Assembly: GCA_030039005.1 (NCBI GenBank)
Contig: JASHQT010000618.1
Location: 1-17,496, forward strand
Direction of reading: 5' to 3'
DNA: 17,496 bases
Source: Bryobacteraceae bacterium
Lineage (GTDB): Bacteria > Acidobacteriota > Terriglobia > Bryobacterales > Bryobacteraceae
A program made the translations under genes and the position numbers. The notes under the pieces were generated by a model. It had not been told where the DNA came from. It worked only from the letters and a program-made list of their open reading frames with translations, and made no database searches. The first letter of the stretch is position 1, and every line of letters begins with the position of its first letter. Below are positions 1-7,741 of the stretch, piece by piece.

Positions 1-1622
1 GCCAGCGATTCCAGGCCCGCGCGGTCATCGCCCGAGGTGAACTTCACGCGCACGAAATCGTCTTCGCAGGCGCAGAGCGCAATCGCGTCATAGGGGATCG
101 CGCGCTGGACGCGGAGCGTGGCGATCAGCAGCGCTTCCTCCCACTGCAACGCGCACAGGCCCGCTTCGGGTATCGTGAGGCCCGAGGATGCGCTCGCGCG
201 GCGGCGGACGGGAGACGCAGGGGCGCGTTTTGGCGCCGGAGACGGCTCCGCTTCGGCTTCGAATCCGGCCGCGGGCGCGCTCCCGCGGGTGATTTTAATG
301 TCGACGGAAAGCGGCGGCTGGGCGGGCGGTCGGACGGCGCGCGCGCGCTCCTCCAACTCGCGGTAACGAGCCTGCAAAGCTCTGACCACCTTGGGATCGA
401 ACGCCGTGCCCGCTTCAGAAACCACCCGCGCCATAGCCTCGTCGAGCGGCAGTGCGCGGCGATACTGCCGATCCGAGGCCAGGGCGTCCAGGCAGTCCAC
501 GGCGGAAAGAATGCGCGCTCCGATGGGAATCTCTTCGCCGCGCAATCCGTACGGATAGCCGCTGCCATCCCATTTTTCATGATGCGAGCGGACGATGGGA
601 ACCACCGGGTAGGGAAATTCCACGCGCTCCAGAATTTCGGCCCCCACCACCGGGTGCACCTTCATCTTCTCGAACTCCGAGCGCGTCAGCTTGCCGGGCT
701 TCGAAATGATGGATTCGGGCACCGCCAGTTTGCCGATATCGTGCAGCACGGCCGCGGCCGTCAGGGCCTCCAGTTCCATGTCCGACAGACCCAGGTCCTT
801 GCCGATCTCGACGGCATAAAGTTGCACGCGCTGCAGGTGATCGTGCGTGGTGTGATCCTTGGCGTCGATAGCCAGCGCCAGCGCCTCAATGGTGCGCAGA
901 TGCAGCCCGTTCATGGCCTGCATGTGGGCGCGCTCCCGCTCCATCTGGCGCACCTGCGTCCCGTTGGAGCGGTGCATCAGGTACACCAGCGGCAGGCAAA
1001 TCACGGGGAACTCCCACTGCACGCCCGGCGGCAGGGTTCCGACCACCCACGCCATGGAAGCGCCGGCAACGTAGTATGGCACCAGCCAGCGCTGTCCGGT
1101 CCAGACCTTGAGAATGGACTGCCTGGCGGTGAGTCCGATGATGGTGGAGATGGGGAACGTGTTGGCGCAGTAAAACGTGACCGCCAGGATGGCGAAGCTG
1201 ACCGGCTCCAAGAAATGGCGGTGCGAATACTCGAAAACGCGCGCCGCGATGAACACCGACGTGACGAACACGGCGATGCTGAACGCGGTCTGTATGAGCT
1301 TGGGGCGGGCCGAAGTGCGCCAGGTGGATTGCACCAACATGGCCAGCGCCGCCACGGCGAGCGACTCCGGAAGGCTCAGGTTGGCGATGCCGATCAGGAT
1401 GAATAGAGCGCTGCCGGAGATGGTGCCGCGAACGCCCGGCAGCCGCAGCTTCAGCGTGGATCCGAAGACCGCGGCCAGAGCGAACGATACCAGGCGCAGC
1501 GCGTCCCCCGAGCGCCAATTCGTCGCCGCCCATACCAGCACGGCCAGACCGAAGGCGATGTGCCCAGCGAGCCAACCCTGGGTCAGCAAGTGGCGGATGA
1601 GCTGGGATCGTCTGGCCGGCAT
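1..1622 (-). CDS. Membrane-anchored HD-GYP c-di-GMP phosphodiesterase with C-terminal GAF domain (partial, cut by left edge)
   Basis: About 540 residues are visible, read from an ATG at 1622 down to the edge; the C-terminus is outside the window. Residues about 15-205 hold some seven or eight hydrophobic segments, so the N-terminus is a membrane sensor or anchor that I cannot assign to a named family. An HD-GYP domain follows at about 230-400, with HDIGK at 294-298, HHE at 347-349, GYP at 355-357 and a downstream IPIGARI..VDCLDAL stretch. This family hydrolyses cyclic di-GMP at a two- or three-metal site in the cytoplasm, and the metal-binding residues look intact. A Pro/Ala/Ser/Arg-rich linker (about 430-480) leads into the start of a GAF-like domain. 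The start is supported by AAGGAG five bases upstream. That site overlaps the stop codon of the S8 protease gene, so the two genes are probably cotranscribed and translationally coupled. The family call is firm; the GAF call is weaker because the domain is incomplete. Confidence 0.9.
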   Translation of the reverse strand, partial: MPARRSQLIRHLLTQGWLAGHIAFGLAVLVWAATNWRSGDALRLVSFALAAVFGSTLKLRLPGVRGTISGSALFILIGIANLSLPESLAVAALAMLVQSTWRTSARPKLIQTAFSIAVFVTSVFIAARVFEYSHRHFLEPVSFAILAVTFYCANTFPISTIIGLTARQSILKVWTGQRWLVPYYVAGASMAWVVGTLPPGVQWEFPVICLPLVYLMHRSNGTQVRQMERERAHMQAMNGLHLRTIEALALAIDAKDHTTHDHLQRVQLYAVEIGKDLGLSDMELEALTAAAVLHDIGKLAVPESIISKPGKLTRSEFEKMKVHPVVGAEILERVEFPYPVVPIVRSHHEKWDGSGYPYGLRGEEIPIGARILSAVDCLDALASDRQYRRALPLDEAMARVVSEAGTAFDPKVVRALQARYRELEERARAVRPPAQPPLSVDIKITRGSAPAAGFEAEAEPSPAPKRAPASPVRRRASASSGLTIPEAGLCALQWEEALLIATLRVQRAIPYDAIALCACEDDFVRVKFTSGDDRAGLESL

Positions 1623-1633
1623 TGAGCTCCTTA
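1623..1633 (-). promoter_or_regulatory. Ribosome binding site overlapping the upstream stop codon (translational coupling)
   Basis: On the minus strand the sequence reads TAAGGAGCTCA directly before the ATG at 1622. TAA is the stop codon of the S8 protease gene and AAGGAG is a strong Shine-Dalgarno site for the HD-GYP gene. The overlap leaves only eight bases between stop and start, which suggests the same ribosomes can reinitiate on the second gene. Confidence 0.75.
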
Positions 1634-3361
1634 CGGCTCTCCTTGCGTGTCGGTGCCCCAGGCCATCCCGGTGCCCCAGGCCATGCCGGTGCCCCAACTG
1701 CCACTGGTGCCCCAGGCCATACCCGTGCCCCAGGCCATGCCTTGGCCCCAGGAACCGCTGCCGTTCCAGATTTCCGTTGAACCGCCTGCCGGAACGAGAA
1801 TCGACGGGCCCCAAACCACGGGGGCGAGCCAGGTTGACGAAGTAAACCAGGCTTCGCTGAGATTGGGCACCAGGAAGGCGGCGGCGAGCAGCGAATTGTA
1901 GACCACTTGCGGCGATTGCGCGGAGCTGGACAACGGATCGTAGTCGGAAAGCGCGGAGGCTACGTCGATATAGCCGGCGCCCACGGTGAACATGTCGTAA
2001 TAATCCGTGTAGGTCTCGCCGGTCGTTGGATCGGTGGCCGTGCTCATCACGGGGAAAGTCTTCGACGCGGTCTTCATCAGGCGCGCCTTGACCAGATCCG
2101 GCGTCAGGCTGGGCTCTTTCTGGAGCATCAGCGCGACGGCGCCCGAAACCACGGGTGTCGCCATGCTGGTACCGCTCAGATTGAAATAGAGCGGCGTGCC
2201 CGAAACCGGCGCGGTGGTGTAGCCGGAGGCCGGAAGGATGTTCCCGGGGTACTCGTTGACCAAGGTGGATCCCGGAGCGAGCAGGGAATCCACCAGGTTG
2301 CCGGGCGCCACAACGTCGGGCTTGGAAATCATGTCGAACGCGGTCGGGCCGCGCGAGCTGTAGCTGGCGATACGGTCATCGCTGGTCGGCATGGTGTTTT
2401 CGGTCTTCATTGCGCCGACGGTGATGGCGTGCGGGGCCGAGCCGGGCGAAAGAATGGTGCCGTATCCGTAGCGGCCTTCGTTGCCGGCGGCCACTACCAC
2501 GACGATCCCGGCCTTCCAAGCGGCTTCGACGGCCTGGCAGAGCGGATCGAGCGAGCAGCCCTCGTAAATCGGCCGCCCCAGCGAAAGATTGATCACGCGA
2601 ATGTTGTACTGGTTCTTGAGCTGAACGGCTTCTTGGATGGCCGCGATCACCACGCTGTCGTTGCTCATTCCGTTCTCGTCCAGCACGCGCAGGTCGACAA
2701 GATTGGCGTTGGGCGCAATGCCCTTGAACGTGCGGAACGCGCCCGGGCCGTCCGACGAACTCCCGTTGCCCGCGACGATCCCGGCCACGTGCGTGCCGTG
2801 TCCGAAATCGTCCGCGAGCACTCCCCCGATGAAACTCTGCCGGTAAACCACGCGGCTCCGTGTCGAGTTCGCCGCGTTCAAGTCCGGATGATTGTAGATC
2901 CCGCTGTCGATTACCGCCACGCCGATTCCGGAGCCGTCCAGGCCAGTACTCCAGGCAAGCGGCGCGCCCACCGCGCCGGCCGAATAATCGAGCGAAGCGC
3001 CGAGCGACCGGTCGAGCGAGATGTAAGTGACGTTCGCCTGGTTCGACACCGCTAATATATCGGACGGATGCATGGTCGCCGACACAGCGGGAATCAGAGA
3101 AAATACCGTGTTCAGCACGCCATCCACGAGATTGATTACGGCACCGAGGAGGCCGCCCAGAAGGCCGCCGCTCGATTGCTGCGGCTGGCTGCTGTATTGC
3201 ACAATCACGTTAATTTGGTTTGACGGATTCGCCAGCAGCGGCTGCAAGTCGGGCGAGATTTTCGAATTGTCCGCGAACGCGCGGCCGGCGAGCAGGAAAA
3301 AGAACGCCAGCAACGCGGCGCGCGCGGCCCGTTTCGAGAAGTTTAATGAATGCGTGGCCAT
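1631..3361 (-). CDS. Secreted subtilisin-like (S8) serine protease with W-G-T repeat tail
   Basis: This 576-residue protein begins with a Sec signal peptide (basic residues, then a hydrophobic run ending AGRAFA). An I9-like propeptide region follows (INVIVQY strand and later VTYISLDR), interrupted by a Gly/Leu-rich hydrophobic stretch at about residues 65-100. The peptidase domain carries the complete S8 triad: Asp152 in VIDSG, His188 in GHGTHVAG and Ser399 in GTSMATP, with the oxyanion Asn294 in AAGNEG. It should therefore be an active exported endopeptidase. The last 40 or so residues are Trp/Gly-rich repeats built on GMAWGT, probably a surface, binding or sorting tail. The ATG at 3361 was preferred over an in-frame ATG at 3472 because the signal peptide begins there; no clear Shine-Dalgarno site is visible at either. 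It lies upstream of, and is coupled to, the HD-GYP gene, so secreted proteolysis and c-di-GMP turnover may be coexpressed (inference). Confidence 0.92.
   Translation of the reverse strand: MATHSLNFSKRAARAALLAFFFLLAGRAFADNSKISPDLQPLLANPSNQINVIVQYSSQPQQSSGGLLGGLLGAVINLVDGVLNTVFSLIPAVSATMHPSDILAVSNQANVTYISLDRSLGASLDYSAGAVGAPLAWSTGLDGSGIGVAVIDSGIYNHPDLNAANSTRSRVVYRQSFIGGVLADDFGHGTHVAGIVAGNGSSSDGPGAFRTFKGIAPNANLVDLRVLDENGMSNDSVVIAAIQEAVQLKNQYNIRVINLSLGRPIYEGCSLDPLCQAVEAAWKAGIVVVVAAGNEGRYGYGTILSPGSAPHAITVGAMKTENTMPTSDDRIASYSSRGPTAFDMISKPDVVAPGNLVDSLLAPGSTLVNEYPGNILPASGYTTAPVSGTPLYFNLSGTSMATPVVSGAVALMLQKEPSLTPDLVKARLMKTASKTFPVMSTATDPTTGETYTDYYDMFTVGAGYIDVASALSDYDPLSSSAQSPQVVYNSLLAAAFLVPNLSEAWFTSSTWLAPVVWGPSILVPAGGSTEIWNGSGSWGQGMAWGTGMAWGTSGSWGTGMAWGTGMAWGTDTQGEP
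1652..1759 (-). repeat. 18-bp tandem repeat coding for the GMAWGT tail
   Basis: Six head-to-tail 18-base units run from 1652 to 1759. On the plus strand the unit is close to GGTGCCCCAGGCCATGCC; units one, two, four and five are nearly identical, while three and six have diverged (GSWGTG/GSWGQG-type units). On the coding strand each unit gives six residues with one Trp-Gly pair, so gain or loss of units keeps the reading frame. The repeat sits just before the protease stop codon. Confidence 0.9.
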
Positions 3362-3430
3362 GACGGCGCTGCAAGATGCATTTGGGGACCCAGAACGTAA
3401 GTGCCGAAAAATGAACCAATTGCATTTCCA

Positions 3431-3472
3431 GCCGAATTTGTTTCGGCCAAGTTGTCCCGTTTCCAGGGACAA
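3431..3472. promoter_or_regulatory. Two adjacent hairpins in the divergent intergenic region
   Basis: Two perfect inverted repeats lie side by side between the divergent S8 protease and DUF6677-like genes. The first pairs GCCGAA (3431-3436) with TTCGGC (3442-3447) around a 5-base loop. The second pairs TTGTCCC (3452-3458) with GGGACAA (3466-3472) around a 7-base loop. Neither is followed by a T-run on either strand, so they are not obvious terminators. They may be regulator sites or structure in the 5' leader of the protease mRNA. The structure is visible; the function is inferred. Confidence 0.45.
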
Positions 3473-3514
3473 GATGGCCCAGGGGAAGAATGAGGATCGA
3501 GTAGACTAAAAGTA

Positions 3515-3931
3515 ATGGCGACAAATGTGAAAGCGCAGCCGGCGGCTCCGCAGGCGCGGGGATGGTACGGCATTGTTTTTCTCGCCTGGCTGGTGCCTGG
3601 AGCCGGTCATTTTCTGCTGAAGCGGCGGGGCCGTGCGGCGCTGCTGTTCGCTTCGGTAGCCATCATGTTCCTGCTCGGGCTGATGATGCGCGGCGCCATG
3701 TTCCAGCCGCAGACCGGCGATGTGCTCACAACCATTATCTATGTGGGCGGATTTGTGGGGGACCTGGCTTCCGGACTCTTTTATTTGCTGTCGGTCTGGC
3801 TCGGTTATAACCAGCCCGATATGGCCGGTCACGTCCACGATTATGGAACCAAGTTCCTGGTCGCCGCGGGGCTGCTGAATGTGCTCGCCATGGTGGACGC
3901 CTATGAAATCGCGACGGGCGAGAAGGAATAA
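3515..3931 (+). CDS. DUF6677-like small membrane protein
   Basis: This 138-residue protein starts with a short polar N-terminus and then a hydrophobic segment with the motif WLVPGAGHF (about residues 24-33) followed by a basic KRRGR loop. Two or three further membrane segments follow at about 41-60, 70-97 and 116-129. Near the end, DYGTKFLVAAGLLNVLAMVD (about 108-127) matches what I remember of the DUF6677 family, which is largely acidobacterial. The family has no known function, so none is assigned; an inner-membrane location is expected. It is divergent from the S8 protease gene and is followed after 12 bases by another tiny membrane protein gene, so the two probably form one transcript. 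No strong Shine-Dalgarno site precedes the ATG, although AAAAG lies close by. The family assignment is from memory. Confidence 0.75.
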   Translation: MATNVKAQPAAPQARGWYGIVFLAWLVPGAGHFLLKRRGRAALLFASVAIMFLLGLMMRGAMFQPQTGDVLTTIIYVGGFVGDLASGLFYLLSVWLGYNQPDMAGHVHDYGTKFLVAAGLLNVLAMVDAYEIATGEKE

Positions 3932-3943
3932 TCCAGAAAACCC

Positions 3944-4129
3944 ATGCCGAAAATGAATATGGACCATTTTGAGGCCGCGATCGTGTTTGCGCTGTTCTCC
4001 TCGGTAGTCCTGGGCGTGATCACGAAGCGCACGGATTCCGAGCGGCTGCGCTACGGCCTGCGGTGCTTTGCGTACTTTATCGTTGCGCTGATCGGCTTAG
4101 GCTGGTTGATGAAGCTAGGGCACGGGTAA
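3944..4129 (+). CDS. Hypothetical 61-residue membrane protein
   Basis: This short frame begins 12 bases after the DUF6677-like gene. It has two hydrophobic stretches, at about residues 10-26 and 41-57, separated by a polar, charged loop with TKRTDSERLR, so it looks like a two-helix membrane hairpin. The start is uncertain: in-frame ATGs occur at 3944, 3953 and 3959, and no Shine-Dalgarno site favours one. The last option would give a protein beginning MDHFEAA. I do not recognise the family. The tight spacing, amphipathic composition and lack of a competing frame argue that it is real. It may be a partner of the DUF6677-like protein, but that rests only on proximity. Confidence 0.6.
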   Translation: MPKMNMDHFEAAIVFALFSSVVLGVITKRTDSERLRYGLRCFAYFIVALIGLGWLMKLGHG

Positions 4130-4156
4130 AGACCGCTCGCTGGCGCGCGCGGCTCG

Positions 4157-5134
4157 CTACTTGTCTTTCGGCGGCTTGCAGTCGCCCTTGCAGACGGTCT
4201 CGGAGATCTGGCGCGGCGGCCCCAGGGTTCCAGGATCGGAAATCGTGGGCCTTTGGACGGCGAACGTTTGCACCACGCTAGCGCCCGGTCCCGGCGTGTT
4301 CTCGATGGTCTGCCGTTCTTGTAGCTTCATTCCCGATTCGCTTCCCGTCACCACGCCCGGAACATCGCGCGAATAGATATCGACCACCGTATTCTTCAAC
4401 CCATCAGGCTGCGTGACGATGTGGCTTACCGTTTGGCCGTGAAGCTGGAGATCGCCTTCGGCATTCCGTTCGTACTCGGCGGTGTTGTCGGTCGCCTCGG
4501 CCCCCTGGACGGTGTGCTGGGTGGTCTGGCGCAGGGCCGTAAAGAATCCGCCATTGCCGTCGCGCCGGTAGGTAGTGGTTTCCGACTGGTATCCGTTGGG
4601 CTGCGTGCTCAACACCATGCTCTGCTTTTCCACCGTTTCCAGGCCGTTCAGGGTGGGGCGCTGGACCGTGGTTTCGGCGGTTTCCCCCGCGCTTGACTTC
4701 TGCGTCTCGGTGACTGACTTCTCCGTGACCGTGGTGTTGCCGTTGATGTCCGTCGAGTAGGTGGTGCTCTCGGTGGTGGAGCTACCGTCGGGCTTAATGT
4801 GCTCTTCGATCACCTGGCGGGCGGGCGGCAACGGATTGCCTTGCGGATCGTAGCGGCGGACGAGGCGTTCGGTGACTTTTTCGGAGGCGCTCTGCTGCAG
4901 GATGTGTGTTTCCACCTGTTCCATCGGTACCGTGCGTCCGTTGACGGACTGAGTGGTCACCAGCGTCTGAGATCCATGCGGGGTTTCAGTTTGCGAAATG
5001 GCCGGGCCGTAGGGAACGGCATTGCCATTGATATCGACCGCGGTGCTTTGCGCGGTGTTCGATTGTTGAGCCGCTAAAGCGAGCGAGCAGGCGAGCGTAA
5101 GAAAGACGCAGCGCTTCACAATGCACCACTTCAT
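4157..5134 (-). CDS. Secreted Thr/Glu/Gln-rich beta-repeat protein of unknown function
   Basis: The 325-residue product begins with a clear signal peptide (MKWCIVKR, then a hydrophobic run, cleavage near LALAA-QQ). The mature part is strongly polar with few hydrophobic clusters. It contains many short stretches that look like beta-hairpins, with turns such as DINGN, VNGR, DPQGN, PDGS, DINGN and DGNGG spaced at loosely regular intervals. Alternating Thr/Val/Glu strands lie between them, as in an extended beta-repeat or solenoid. Two VQRPT segments (about 159-163 and 293-297) hint at a longer internal duplication. The C-terminus holds a CKGDC pair that could form a disulfide outside the cytoplasm. 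I recognise no catalytic motif or named family. The gene converges on the 61-residue membrane protein gene with a 27-base gap and is divergent from the hybrid kinase gene. Start choice: ATG at 5134; an alternative GTG lies five codons downstream. Confidence 0.75.
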   Translation of the reverse strand: MKWCIVKRCVFLTLACSLALAAQQSNTAQSTAVDINGNAVPYGPAISQTETPHGSQTLVTTQSVNGRTVPMEQVETHILQQSASEKVTERLVRRYDPQGNPLPPARQVIEEHIKPDGSSTTESTTYSTDINGNTTVTEKSVTETQKSSAGETAETTVQRPTLNGLETVEKQSMVLSTQPNGYQSETTTYRRDGNGGFFTALRQTTQHTVQGAEATDNTAEYERNAEGDLQLHGQTVSHIVTQPDGLKNTVVDIYSRDVPGVVTGSESGMKLQERQTIENTPGPGASVVQTFAVQRPTISDPGTLGPPRQISETVCKGDCKPPKDK

Positions 5135-5156
5135 AATCTCAGGCTAGCGGTTTCGG

Positions 5157-5187
5157 CCTAAGGGAACAATGCGGGGAAAGCCTTAGG
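5157..5187. promoter_or_regulatory. Inverted repeat between divergent genes
   Basis: CCTAAGG (5157-5163) and CCTTAGG (5181-5187) form a perfect 7-base inverted repeat with a 17-base spacer; one G-U and one G-C pair could extend it as RNA. A third copy of the half-site, CCTAAG, occurs at 5240-5245. It lies in the 140-base gap between the secreted beta-repeat protein gene and the hybrid kinase gene. A dimeric regulator site serving either gene is possible. No T-run follows, so it does not look like a terminator. Confidence 0.35.
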
Positions 5188-5274
5188 TCCAAGAGGATTT
5201 CAGAGAACCTTCGCCCAATGAGTACCAACAAGAATTGACCCTAAGATGCCGATATACCTATCAGGACATTTCGG

Positions 5275-7683
5275 GTGAGCACGGACTTCGTCAACGAAAG
5301 AGACTTCATCACGGCCGTTCTGCAGACCTGTGGCGCGCTGGTGGTGGTGTTCGATACCGCCGGCCGCATCGTGTTCTGCAACCGCGCGTTTGAAGAGCTG
5401 ATGGGTTACCGTCGCCAGGAGCTGGACGGCAAGCTGTTTTTCGACGTCCTGGTTCGAGCCGAGAGCCGGGAGACTAGCCGGAAACGCCTGGAATATGGCG
5501 TCTCGGCGCGTGCCGCGTCGGCCTTCGAAAATGAATGGATCACCAAGTCCGGCGAGGCGCGCCGGATTTCGTTCGCCAACGTTCCCATGCTGAACGAAGG
5601 GGGCGCCGTCCAGTATTACATCACCACGGGCATCGACATTACGGACCGCCATCGGGTGGACCAGGAATTGCTGAAGTCGGAGATCCGGTTTCGCACCCTG
5701 TGGGAGGCCTCCTGCGAGCCGATGTTTCTGACCGACGGGAACGGCACGATTCTGAAAATCAACGCGGCGTTCGCCGCCATGTTGGGCAGGGACGCGAAGT
5801 CGATCGAGGGGCTGCCAGTTACGGACTTGTTTCAACCCGAACAGCGCGAAGAAATTCGCCAATGCCATCGCCTCTCGTATGAGAGCGGAAACGGCGAGCG
5901 GATGTTCGAGCGCGAGCTGCATTTCGCCGGCGGCCCCTCCGGCTTCTTCGAGCATTCGCTGGTGCGCGTGGATATTCCCGGCCAGAGCCCGCAGATGTTG
6001 TGCATCCTGCGCGACGTGACCGGGCGTAAGCGCAACGCCGAGGAGCTGGCGCGCGCGAAAGAAGACGCCGAAGCAGCCAATCGCGAGTTGATGGAGGCCA
6101 ACCGCACTCTGGAAGAAACCGGCCGGCTGGCGCGGGAAATGGCCGACCGGGCCGAAGCGCTGAGCGCCGCCAAAAGCGATTTTCTCGCCAACATGACCCA
6201 CGAGGTCCGTACGCCGTTGAACGGCATCCTGGGGATGACGGGTCTGGCGCTGGAGACGAATCTGGAGAGCGATCAGCGGGAGTATCTGGAACTGGTGAAG
6301 TCCTCGGCGGAGGCGCTGCTGAGCCTGGTGAATGACGTTCTGGATTTCTCCAAATATGAAGCCGGCAAGCTGGGACTGGATTGTGTTGAGTTTCCGCTGC
6401 GGGCCGTGGTGCGGGAGGTGCTGCGGCCGCTCGCGCTACGGGCTTCGGTAGGCGGCCTGGCTTTCGAATCCGTGATCGAACATCAAGTGCCCGAGCGCGT
6501 GACGGGCGATCCGCTGAGAATCGGCCAGGTACTGCGCAATCTAGTCGCCAATGCGGTCAAGTTCACCAACCAAGGCAAGGTCTCGGTGCATGTGCGCTCC
6601 AAACCGGCGGAAGGAGGGAAAGCGATGCTTTCTTTCAGTGTGGTGGACACCGGCATCGGCGTTCCTCCCGAAAAGCATCGTCTGATCTTTGAGCCCTTCA
6701 CGCAGGCCGATGGCTCCACGACGCGCAAGTACGGGGGAACGGGTTTAGGCCTGTCGATCTCCGCCGGTCTGGTGGAACTGATGGGCGGGAGCATCTGGGT
6801 GGAAAGCGAAATGGGGAAGGGCAGCACTTTTTACTTTACGGTGCCCGTGGATCTGACTCCATCCCCTTCGGTAGTGCCATCGCCGAATGGGGAACGCGCC
6901 AGGCGGAAACTCCACATTCTGGTGGCCGAGGATAACAGCGTGAATCAGCGGCTGGCCACGCGGCTGCTCGAGCGCGAGGGCCATGCGGTCACCATCGCCG
7001 GCTCGGGTGAGGAGGCGCTCCAAGCCCTGGAACATCGCAAGCGCGAGCCCACTTCGTTCGACCTGATCCTGATGGACGTGCAGATGCCCGACATGGACGG
7101 TCTGGAGGCCACCGCGCGCATCCGCGAGCAGGAACGCGGCTCGGGCCGCCGCGTGCCCATTGTCGCCATGACGGCGCAAGCCGCCGAGGCCGACCGCCTG
7201 CGATGTCTGGAATCCGGAATGGACGCTTATATCAGTAAACCGGTGAATGTGCCGGAGCTCATGAAGATCATCGAATCTGTAGTGCCGGGAGGGAAACCCA
7301 TGAATGCCGATGTGAGTCCCGAGGAATCTTCCGTGGAGATGCAACTCCAGCAACTGGACGAATCGCTCGCGCTCAGCCGCGTGGGCGGCGACGCCGACTT
7401 GCTCAAAGAAGTCGTGGAGCTATTTCTCGACGACTACCCCTCCACGTTCGAAAAAATCAAGAACGCCGTCGCGAGCCGCGATGCGTCGGCTTTAGAGCAC
7501 CACGCTCATAGTTTGAAAGGATCGGTGTCCACTTTCGGCGCCAATCGCGCGTTCGAGGCCGCGTTCGCACTCGAGAAACAGGGACGCAGCGGCGATCTGA
7601 CGGGCGTGCAAGATGGGCTCTCCCGCCTGGAGCAAGCGCTCGAAGCGCTGCGGCCCGAGCTGGTTTCGCTGCGCGGCCGATAA
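5275..7683 (+). CDS. Soluble hybrid histidine kinase (PAS-PAS-HisKA-HATPase-REC-Hpt)
   Basis: This 802-residue phosphorelay kinase has no membrane segment, so it should sense a cytoplasmic signal. Domains in order: PAS at about 10-125, PAS at about 130-250, coiled coil at about 250-300, HisKA with His309 in the [11 protein letters not shown] motif, and HATPase_c with N-box Asn422 and Asn426, Asp458 in DTGIG and a later GGTGLGL. A receiver domain follows (about 545-665) with acidic residues Glu552/Asp553, phosphoacceptor Asp601 in [11 protein letters not shown] and Lys655. The C-terminal Hpt domain carries His745 in AHSLKGS. Every phosphotransfer residue is present, so an internal His-Asp-His relay is expected, ending on an unknown external response regulator, since none is encoded nearby. 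The start is GTG at 5275: an in-frame TAA lies at 5242, no other start lies between, and AGGA sits nine bases upstream. Signal and output are not visible from the sequence. Confidence 0.93.
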   Translation: MSTDFVNERDFITAVLQTCGALVVVFDTAGRIVFCNRAFEELMGYRRQELDGKLFFDVLVRAESRETSRKRLEYGVSARAASAFENEWITKSGEARRISFANVPMLNEGGAVQYYITTGIDITDRHRVDQELLKSEIRFRTLWEASCEPMFLTDGNGTILKINAAFAAMLGRDAKSIEGLPVTDLFQPEQREEIRQCHRLSYESGNGERMFERELHFAGGPSGFFEHSLVRVDIPGQSPQMLCILRDVTGRKRNAEELARAKEDAEAANRELMEANRTLEETGRLAREMADRAEALSAAKSDFLANMTHEVRTPLNGILGMTGLALETNLESDQREYLELVKSSAEALLSLVNDVLDFSKYEAGKLGLDCVEFPLRAVVREVLRPLALRASVGGLAFESVIEHQVPERVTGDPLRIGQVLRNLVANAVKFTNQGKVSVHVRSKPAEGGKAMLSFSVVDTGIGVPPEKHRLIFEPFTQADGSTTRKYGGTGLGLSISAGLVELMGGSIWVESEMGKGSTFYFTVPVDLTPSPSVVPSPNGERARRKLHILVAEDNSVNQRLATRLLEREGHAVTIAGSGEEALQALEHRKREPTSFDLILMDVQMPDMDGLEATARIREQERGSGRRVPIVAMTAQAAEADRLRCLESGMDAYISKPVNVPELMKIIESVVPGGKPMNADVSPEESSVEMQLQQLDESLALSRVGGDADLLKEVVELFLDDYPSTFEKIKNAVASRDASALEHHAHSLKGSVSTFGANRAFEAAFALEKQGRSGDLTGVQDGLSRLEQALEALRPELVSLRGR

Positions 7684-7741
7684 CTCGCGCATCGCGCAGG
7701 AAACGCTTAGCGCGTCTGCTATAGTGGTGGTCTGCTCTCCT

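Noticed and set aside
579..1406. Plus-strand frame opposite the HD-GYP gene
   Set aside because: His/Arg/Gln-rich, no motif, and opposite conserved HD-GYP residues.
1652..1759. CRISPR-like array
   Set aside because: The units are contiguous with no spacers and are in frame within the protease gene, so this is a coding tandem repeat.
1907..3055. Plus-strand frame opposite the S8 protease
   Set aside because: Arg/His/Gly-rich shadow of the protease, whose catalytic triad is complete on the other strand.
3362..3472. Upstream start at 3472 for the S8 protease
   Set aside because: It would place 37 polar residues before the signal peptide and would cover the intergenic hairpins; the ATG at 3361 begins a normal signal peptide.
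5235..5264. Promoter for the hybrid kinase with TTGACC (5235-5240) and TATCAG (5259-5264)
   Set aside because: The match is fair, but the -10 word overlaps the ribosome binding site and would leave almost no leader, so it was not listed as a feature.
5200..6201. Minus-strand frame antisense to the kinase PAS region
   Set aside because: Covers the kinase start and both PAS domains, and has no signal, motif or plausible ribosome site of its own.
7697..7725. Promoter for mqnD with -10 TATAGT at 7720-7725
   Set aside because: The -10 word is good, but no acceptable -35 word lies at 16-18 bases upstream, so I cannot support it.
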